Below, in pieces: positions 32,501 through 36,529 of a DNA stretch of 36,529 nt. This stretch comes from a virus. The translations under genes and the position numbers were made by a program. The first letter of the stretch is position 1. Each line of letters opens with the position of its first letter. A model generated the notes under the pieces. The model was given only the letters and a program-made list of their open reading frames with translations, made no database searches and was not told the DNA's origin. The stretch spans positions 1 through 36,529 of IMG/VR virus record IMGVR_UViG_3300021132_000006. One strand, given 5' to 3'.

Positions 32501-32721
32501 TACGTGTAAAAAGAAAACCAATAAGTAGTGTTTGGCTGGAGAATGATATCCTCATATAACCCACCATAGGCATTAATATCGGGTACTATTAAATCAGCTA
32601 AATTATCTGTTCCAAATGGATTTTGAGCAATGTCCTTATAAATAGTAAAGCATGGTACACCACCTGTCGTTTTATTAAAAGACCACAGATTAAACGATGT
32701 TGGGTTTAAGAGTAAATTCAT
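26551..32721 (-). CDS. Giant tailspike/fibre with glycoside-hydrolase-like domain (2056 aa)
   Basis: ATG 32721 follows TAGGATTT; the in-frame TTG at 32733 is less likely. The N-terminal two thirds are threonine, serine, asparagine and glycine-rich beta sequence, with four copies of a module of about 75 residues (NVTLTYVSGT, P-ANI-V, GGTGSGF) near residues 120-197, 200-280, 423-493 and 1432-1498. YYTVTWDGEGIVAL near 1390 and RFLDWM through YIEYGNEQWNG match a glycoside-hydrolase-type module seen in depolymerase-like proteins. E1694 in GNEQW would be the acid/base and E1895 in MYEGGFG the nucleophile. It probably binds and cuts a capsular or surface polysaccharide. One continuous frame of 6171 bases is unusually long. 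Confidence 0.8.
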   Translation of the reverse strand: MNLLLNPTSFNLWSFNKTTGGVPCFTIYKDIAQNPFGTDNLADLIVPDINAYGGLYEDIILQPNTTYWFSFYTYTPIGKYVSFSLNLTQGVNSIYWDSNTGTTTTATTKYLSSPTTFTQGSGYTPSYQEATYNNVTLTLVSGTPPSVYPVANIKVINGSVSTVTIVTPVTGGDNTTIYTATSNLLGGTGSGFTYSASTSTIIGGGGYTPLCTTVYPNVTLTYVSGTIVTTLPTANITVTAGKVVNVALVNNPVGGDITTLYSVAPSSIGGTGSGFSISHSALTGLTPYTRIVWNLTTPSTFVNTSTTRVTINISAPYPQIANASQVVIWGGVLDTSNTGYVETNMSYGMLGMDDDTVLSNTVSIDLKDSSGNLITTPFDPARYRVHNYNLLPFPDSYDLTKWTYTKSTLNTVTALNNLVAGSGYADGVYNNVQLVYNSGTAVTTCPVVNITVYNGSVSSVTLVTNGSGITSTTTTFTCSNTLLGNKGSGFSIAVGTIGSQAGLTITNSLYENPGNTSKLTSLVVSDTGSYGGVSKAITVSAGATYTLTFSANRINPNGSSFALRLRVSINNLSTNLYLNNTATSGYQTNYDNFVTAATAWTTYTYTYTVPANISSNAATLVVYMTGATSIVFYGFNNVLGNVPISYLEPYLFSYNFNGYGIDDDSASDTRFPSIDLYNSNHELTTVPFDPYRLAQTTYLGKNYFPWGNTIGKLVNNAFLYTVNTSVGTQIINDVATPPADIVNNPAYLGNAADLIQAPNDPTLIGSYFSTPLSWNLLPALTIGKQYVISCWVMSKYLPLTGTMSVSPGGNWNTGLQVQGSEGNLADPSWKTLNGSYSIILQNDSNNAGLYNDMGIPNVIPTNELLFTKRADQIRAISNNGSTSLLVQGWTNSTVYDISTATSLPTEIANIKSSVLIYQELAYDPNTSSYNYDLWAKYAADYSYVNGNGNTIVALDSTKLASITAWAVIYPMKDGTKVVKIFQFYGTLFGDTWRYQSTQAYSLYDSVNQDLTKPVGYGFFFTGYLSIYGGIRIYDNSSKTTPTNISILPNVWTRVSLPFTATLPMNNLTHFLDRPGNNAGPLFTQNTNSWTITAFMPTNPNDGIHTPWSPLYSSYYIYGIMINEGTVPSVYFPDPYQLYAYSFPGIDSEVYNSSHTLQHVNGPSKITSGGILAEDEYPHHHIGIDVAGCSYYGTAKIFLNLMKLSNASPVLTVNDPTGTWPAQSTTLWRLYRSLSVNNIDTSSNVLGTRLILNGVVFTTGSTTMTSPSNNGDSWWSFDPTNLVRLLIGTNVANNTKVVSFTVNNTTNLVTWVVDTPFTGNSSGQYGIKAELIDDYTILNLDSDGYPRNLPVGYYLYSLVYRTTPISFLLFLNPVAQLNHPILPTGYYTVTWDGEGIVALETDVAILPKQYPATLISSTSNSALYYVDTSGSAAFTTYTNITLSYSSGTRPSVMPVATLCVDYYAKYVSAVFVTTAPTGGDANTVYTVDNTLMGGTGNGFICKIDTSNHNKVTIPWGGQNYTANTKTSASFKYYRGYDTNGNLTLQGYTALNSETGIFTIIKSSNPNNNGNYVRNIKVFETQYADLVNAGDIFYPDFINRLADFKCLRFLDWMAGNSYQYLTSINSLTTESHVSWANGNMVPLSVIIGLCNLVKKDCWINIPVYSSDGDAYYWYIANLFQSTLDPSLRLYIEYGNEQWNGGLGPGYWITQAATFYGYDSTKVYSNPPNLLWYNHMFAYAILSQKVFNIFANVFIGCRNKLNPPRLWDNPKNQKRRLFRCLSTMQGSQSITSQIWSFALPYCTADFNIPYDVITPAGYYDIIGDATVNANTLAASPNEWPWTKEELEPIFATSLNNQTSQETAAAIGILSSTISTGSNGVLGRDSTGDLYSPLICMYEGGFGSAGPSPLMLQAIMQLCFEEDAPTNTVYNLSLQQFNWWTNTMLPMMSNCDLDAAVYNQWESSVQWASSGQWGLSDKSNYTDTQYYQFPRPRLYSQTAGRMGMPTITIPISPSNTYTSKPMVYVNNSWVYMSNFYMYNNSYFAKVGAPSLSYWNTLVWK
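31882..32364 (-). repeat. Tandem pair of beta-rich repeat modules inside the tailspike gene
   Basis: Two adjacent copies encode about 75 residues each with shared marks GYTP, NVTLT-VSGT, P-ANI-V, GGD-TT-Y and GGTGSGF. Two further single copies occur at about 31240-31455 and 28215-28435. Sequence between copies has diverged, so the duplication is not recent. Spacing suggests independent modules inserted between larger domains. Confidence 0.65.
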
Positions 32722-32746
32722 AAATCCTACCAAAAAATAAAATTAA

Positions 32747-33229
32747 TTATAATCTAAAAATACCCTTTGTGGTATCCCATATTACCTGTATGTCAAACCC
32801 ATTAGTGCCTGCACCAATACCTTCCCCTGAATCCATTAAAGCGATTAATGGGCAAGCTTGGTTAGCTAATATTTGAGAGCCATAAGAGCCTTGTAGTGGT
32901 GCACCATTAATATTAGCTAAGTTATAATCTTTAAAGATAGCTAAAAATCCAATGGTTTGGTTTCCAGATAACGCTACAAAGTTAAATTGACCTGACGAAA
33001 AAGCACCGGCTAATGATCCAACACTGGTTACTTTATTAGTGAGTGTGATAATAGGCTGACTGCCCGTTAATACATAACTAGCAATATCATTAAAGGTAGA
33101 ATGAGTAGTTAGAGCAATAGTACCGCCTGGATAGCTAGGTGATAGTGCAGCGCATTTAATATTATCATTTAACCAATCTATTTGTTTAGTACCAAAGGCA
33201 ATTCTAGCAGAATCATATTTTGAATTCAT
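32747..33229 (-). CDS. Tail-fibre-associated protein (160 aa)
   Basis: It begins YDSARIAFGTKQIDWLNDNIK and continues with glycine, serine and alanine-rich beta-type sequence (SLAGAFSSGQFNFVALSG), ending DIQVIWDTTKGIFRL. Many phages carry similar small proteins between fibre genes, with an N-terminal K--A---G---IDW-ND pattern as seen here; this is a pattern recalled, not a named family. It lies 25 bases from the tailspike start and 5 bases after the fibre gene end, so the three are one unit. It may be a fibre adaptor or trimer partner. Confidence 0.65.
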   Translation of the reverse strand: MNSKYDSARIAFGTKQIDWLNDNIKCAALSPSYPGGTIALTTHSTFNDIASYVLTGSQPIITLTNKVTSVGSLAGAFSSGQFNFVALSGNQTIGFLAIFKDYNLANINGAPLQGSYGSQILANQACPLIALMDSGEGIGAGTNGFDIQVIWDTTKGIFRL

Positions 33230-33234
33230 AATGT

Positions 33235-36084
33235 TTATCTCACTAAGTTAGTAACTGAATATAATAAATAATCTAAAGCAATGTAATCAATGCTGGTAGT
33301 TGAAGTACTGTAAGCTGATAAATAAACTCTCATTGGCATCGCATTAGTGCTGGGTATATACTGAGCTAAAGCAGCAGCTGTTGTTCCATTAGCTGTTCTA
33401 ATGGCAGCAACTGTACTACCCCCACCATTAGCACTTTGCACACCTACTAGTGTTAATGTATTAGTAAATACTACAGTATCACTACTGTTTAAAATGTTAT
33501 AGGCAATGCTAATATCCATGTCACCACCGCTAGGATAAGTAGTCGTTATTACTATCTGGAATGTATACCAGACATTAGCTGATACTGTAAAAGTAGTAGA
33601 TGTGTGAACATTTGTATTATAGTTTGGCAAATAAGGACTACCAGAGTGATTACAATAACCGGTAAATACAGCGCCTGTATTTTTAAAGTAAATACCATTA
33701 GTAGAAGATCCACTGGTATTACCATCATAAATACCAAAAATAAATATCTCATTAGATGATGGTAGAGTTGGGAACATCACTTGATTTTCATAGGTATAAA
33801 CTGTTGGGTTAGTGGTATTAGCTGTAGGAAATATCATTATTTCCTTATCTGCCCAAATACCATTTCCATTACCACTCGTTCCAGAGTTTAAAGTCACTAC
33901 ACCAGGATGATTAGGGTCTATATAAGCTGTACTAGCTCCTTGCCAGTAATTGCCGTATTGATTAATCAAAGAAAAGGGTGCAAAAGTAGTATTTACCGAA
34001 CTAATGAAATCACACATTAAAGTGGTGGATGTTCTAGTAAAACCACCTGAAGCACCTGCTGGTCCTGTAGCACCGGTAGCACCTACCTGAGTAATAGAGA
34101 TTGGTTGTATAGCTTGATAAATGGTAATACTATCTGACATGGTAATAACTAGCTTAACTGCATTACTTGCTAAAGCTGAGTTAAAGTTACTGGCTAATGT
34201 AGGTGTAAACGTAGCGGCAGTGCTTGTACCCGATAATAAACTATTAGCACTATTAGGAATACTCCAAGCTATTGTATAATTGCTAGAATTAACAGTAGCT
34301 CCATTTTGCGTAAAGGTAAAACTAAATGCTTGTATGGCAGGTGCAAAGCTAGTGCCTGCTGCATTATATAAAAAGCTAGTCGTGTTACTAGTAATAAATA
34401 ACTGAGTAGTAGGACCTGCTGCACCATTACTACCTATTGATCCATTAGTGCCATTTGCACCATTAGTTCCTAATTGAGTAATGGAAATAGGCTGAGTGAC
34501 CACATAAGTACCAGAACCATCATTCATTGTAATAGTTAGTGTAATAGCATTATTACATTTAGTCGCATCAAAAGTACTATTTAAAGTAGGTGCAAAGCTA
34601 GTGCCTGTAGTTGATCCACTCACTGTAAATAAACTATTCGTAGGATCTGACAATGCCCAAGCTATTGAATAAAGTGAAGAACTTACCGCTACCCCATTTT
34701 TTGTAAATACAAAGGTATAAGGAGCTACAGAGCTTGGATATTTAGTACCATTATTTGGGTTATAAGTAAAGGTAGTATAACCCCCTGTAATATATACTTG
34801 AGTAGAGGGTCCAGCAGGTCCAGTCACTAAAGTACTCGGATCAGTTGGATTAATCCATACATCACCAAAGACAGGCGTGCTAGGCTGAGTACTGGTTACA
34901 AAGACTCTACTGTTCATATAGTTTAATCTAGAATCATTCCCTTGACAAAAAGTACCAGCCGTTGTACCATACGTAGGTGTAACGGTACCACTGGTATTTA
35001 TTAGTCCATTAGTAAAGGTTAAATTAGCAGAAGCATGAGAGGATACATAGTTAATTGCACTCACTAAATCGGTTGTAGCGCCTGGCAAATTAGCCATTGT
35101 ACCAATCTTTGTATTAACAGAAGTTAAAGAAGTGTTAACTGAATTAATAGCTGAAATAATACTCGTTGCACTGACAGTTAGATTACTTAATAAACCAATA
35201 GCACTATTTCCACTTGTTTCAAAAATAGCAATCCTATTACTGAGAGCTGTATCCGCATTCGTTCGACTAGCCGTTTCTGCAGACAGTGTGGAGGCAGAAG
35301 CTAAGCTACCTAAAGAACTAGTGCTAGCATAATTAGCTAAAGTTGTTGATAAGCTACTAGAGGTAACATAATTGGCTGAACTAGCAGTAATGCTATTTAT
35401 TGCAGCAACAATACTGGATGCGCTATTAGTCAATGTAGATAAAGAACCTATTGCGCTGCTGCCAGATTCAAACACAGCTAGTCTATTACTTAATGTAGTA
35501 ATCGCAGAGCTGCGGTTAGTAATCTCACTAGATAACGAAGAAGCTAATGCATAACTAGAAAGTGTAGAAGTTAACCCACTAGAAGTTACATAACCTGCTA
35601 ATGTAGTTGCTAAAGATGTATTAGAGACTAAATTACTCGTGTTTACGTTGCTTCCACCACCATTAGCAAAGTAGGTATTTAAAGTAGTGTTAATGTTATC
35701 AATGGAGGTAACCATTGACGTAGAAACATTATAGGCTGCTAATACACTAGTTAATTGAGAATTAATGTAACTAATAGCTGAAACAATAGTTGATGTGCCA
35801 TTAGGTAAATTATTTAAATTACCTGTTAGACTACTAACATAGTTTACCAAGCCTAGAGTGGATGGATAATCATTGCTATTAACATTAGATAAAATAGCAT
35901 CTACCTTATTAGATAGACTCTCTTTAGTAGTAATAGCATTTTGTAAAGATTGAATATTGGGTACTTGTATTGAATTAATGGTTGTTTGCAAACCAGCAAT
36001 CGTACTATTAAATGTAGTATTTTGTACATTAAATAGATTTAATAGGTCTTCAAATTTCTGATAGAGTATATCGGTTGTACTCAT
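33235..36084 (-). CDS. Long tail fibre with collagen-like and Ig-like repeats (949 aa)
   Basis: The N-terminal 390 residues are low-complexity serine, alanine, leucine and asparagine-rich, with several repeats of an ETxSRTxADTALSNRIAIFE-like pattern and LVSAINYVSS-like segments, fitting a trimeric fibre shaft. TPTYGTTAGTFCQGNDSRL near 362-382 is a common phage-fibre motif. Then a collagen-like GPAGPS, an Ig-like repeat (about 428-545), a G-x-y stretch (TNGANGTNGSIGSNGAAG), a second Ig-like repeat (about 558-665), another G-x-y stretch, and a unique C-terminal domain (about 675-949) that should be the receptor-binding tip. AAGGAA is spaced before ATG 36084. It forms a unit with the next two genes downstream. 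Confidence 0.8.
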   Translation of the reverse strand: MSTTDILYQKFEDLLNLFNVQNTTFNSTIAGLQTTINSIQVPNIQSLQNAITTKESLSNKVDAILSNVNSNDYPSTLGLVNYVSSLTGNLNNLPNGTSTIVSAISYINSQLTSVLAAYNVSTSMVTSIDNINTTLNTYFANGGGSNVNTSNLVSNTSLATTLAGYVTSSGLTSTLSSYALASSLSSEITNRSSAITTLSNRLAVFESGSSAIGSLSTLTNSASSIVAAINSITASSANYVTSSSLSTTLANYASTSSLGSLASASTLSAETASRTNADTALSNRIAIFETSGNSAIGLLSNLTVSATSIISAINSVNTSLTSVNTKIGTMANLPGATTDLVSAINYVSSHASANLTFTNGLINTSGTVTPTYGTTAGTFCQGNDSRLNYMNSRVFVTSTQPSTPVFGDVWINPTDPSTLVTGPAGPSTQVYITGGYTTFTYNPNNGTKYPSSVAPYTFVFTKNGVAVSSSLYSIAWALSDPTNSLFTVSGSTTGTSFAPTLNSTFDATKCNNAITLTITMNDGSGTYVVTQPISITQLGTNGANGTNGSIGSNGAAGPTTQLFITSNTTSFLYNAAGTSFAPAIQAFSFTFTQNGATVNSSNYTIAWSIPNSANSLLSGTSTAATFTPTLASNFNSALASNAVKLVITMSDSITIYQAIQPISITQVGATGATGPAGASGGFTRTSTTLMCDFISSVNTTFAPFSLINQYGNYWQGASTAYIDPNHPGVVTLNSGTSGNGNGIWADKEIMIFPTANTTNPTVYTYENQVMFPTLPSSNEIFIFGIYDGNTSGSSTNGIYFKNTGAVFTGYCNHSGSPYLPNYNTNVHTSTTFTVSANVWYTFQIVITTTYPSGGDMDISIAYNILNSSDTVVFTNTLTLVGVQSANGGGSTVAAIRTANGTTAAALAQYIPSTNAMPMRVYLSAYSTSTTSIDYIALDYLLYSVTNLVR
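34075..34805 (-). repeat. Duplicated Ig-like module in the tail fibre gene
   Basis: Two copies of about 115 residues, each starting TQ-(V/L)-(Y/F)IT, with A--F-F-FT-NG--V-SS-Y-IAW in the middle and ending QPISITQ-G, are each followed by a collagen-like G-x-y segment. Divergence between copies shows an old duplication. Confidence 0.65.
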
Positions 36085-36134
36085 GATTAGAGTTCCTTAT
36101 AAGAGTTCCATACATAGAATTTTGTAAACATAAT

Positions 36135-36166
36135 GAGCATAGAGAGGATTAATCCTCTCTATGCTC
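36135..36166. terminator. 32-base perfect palindrome centred on ATTAAT
   Basis: The half-site GAGCATAGAGAGGATT is followed by its exact complement. It sits downstream of the partial fibre gene on the minus strand and upstream of the 949-residue fibre. On the minus strand the next bases are ATTATGTTTAC, the ATTATG seen after other hairpins here, but no T-run follows. The ATTATG lies 45 bases before the fibre start. Confidence 0.6.
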
Positions 36167-36180
36167 TATTTATAAAGCTT

Positions 36181-36529
36181 TTATATTAAACGCCAGTTAC
36201 TGCCATTGCTAATGACTCTAATAGCAGTATTTGTAGCTACTGTATTAGTCGTACTACCATTGATAGTTTGGCTAGAAGTCGTATTAACAGTAATATTTCC
36301 AGAACTACTATTGTCAATGGTAAACTTCTTACCTGTATTATTGACTGCTGTAGGTAGCGTAATGGTAACACCTGATGCTGTTACTTCTACATGTCCATTA
36401 GCAACAGTTAAAGTGGTATTAACTGCAACACTAGCATAAGCCATTGCATTAATATCATTTTTAACCCACGTATTAGTAGCGGTACAGATATAAAGATAGT
36501 TACTATCCCAACAGAAAGTACCTGCGGTA
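36181..36529 (-). CDS. Partial tail fibre protein, C-terminal end
   Basis: The frame is open to the right window edge, so the ATG at 36444 is unlikely to be the true start. The visible 115 residues include AGTFCWDSNYLYICTATNTW, a signature of phage fibre proteins, followed by ANGHVEVTASGVTITLPTAV and a beta-helix-like run of N-T-S-rich repeats ending in SNGSNWRLI. The sequence probably forms the C-terminal trimeric end of a fibre or spike. It lies at the start of the minus-strand adhesion module in reading direction. Confidence 0.75.
   Translation of the reverse strand, partial: TAGTFCWDSNYLYICTATNTWVKNDINAMAYASVAVNTTLTVANGHVEVTASGVTITLPTAVNNTGKKFTIDNSSSGNITVNTTSSQTINGSTTNTVATNTAIRVISNGSNWRLI

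Noticed and set aside
35132-35554. Plus-strand frames opposite the tail fibre
   Set aside because: They mirror the low-complexity fibre repeats, giving leucine/alanine/valine-rich pseudo-proteins without ribosome sites.
1-36529. General recoding of TAG as an amino acid
   Set aside because: All long genes lack in-frame TAG and several supported genes end at TAG (helicase, 154-residue protein). Only the small frame at 2006 hints at it.

Overview
The window reads as part of a large, AT-rich tailed-phage genome infecting a Gram-negative bacterium, most likely a jumbo phage distantly related to the phiKZ group. Reasons: dense short-spaced genes with AGGAG ribosome sites; a probable 781-residue major capsid protein and an 847-residue portal protein close in size to those I recall for phiKZ; an N-terminal RNA polymerase beta-like candidate between them, where phiKZ carries its non-virion polymerase subunit gp123 (gp120 capsid, gp123 polymerase, gp129 portal, from memory); a Sec-exported lytic transglycosylase and a lipoprotein, which fit a Gram-negative envelope. 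No tRNA, rRNA, integrase, insertion sequence or CRISPR array was seen.

Layout. 1-2190 holds small plus-strand accessory genes (one cut by the window edge). 2191-3717 is a minus-strand DnaB-like helicase. 3805-6603 is a small gene followed by the capsid gene. 6829-11417 is a plus-strand operon: coiled-coil tail-anchored protein, RNAP-beta-like protein, probable structural protein. 11471-15477 is a tight minus-strand operon: large structural protein, second structural protein, RuvC-like resolvase, small membrane protein. 15548-18091 is the portal gene, divergent from that operon. 18196-24581 is an accessory plus-strand stretch with a class II (B12-dependent) ribonucleotide reductase and many small unknown genes. 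24643-26513 is a minus-strand group with transglycosylase, N4 gp49-like protein and lipoprotein. 26551 to the window end is a minus-strand adhesion module: a 2056-residue tailspike with a glycoside-hydrolase-like domain, a 160-residue protein, a 949-residue tail fibre with collagen-like and Ig-like repeats, and the C-terminal end of another fibre protein.

The most distinctive pattern is non-coding. Nearly every transcription unit ends in a long inverted repeat, most of them 28-34 bases and perfect or nearly so. The stems differ from unit to unit, but five share the centre CCTAGG, others are centred on ACTAGT, CATATG, TATATA, CAATTG or ATTAAT, and many have the T-run displaced about 10-20 bases from the stem. 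A second recurring signal, close to TATACATTATCTAAT, sits 24-28 bases upstream of four start codons and looks like a phage promoter.

How the genes fit together: capsid, portal, structural and fibre proteins build the virion; helicase, resolvase and ribonucleotide reductase support replication, recombination and nucleotide supply; the polymerase-like subunit, if real, would help a phage-encoded RNA polymerase read the promoter signals; transglycosylase and lipoprotein would act on the envelope at exit. Assignments rest on motif reading without database search.
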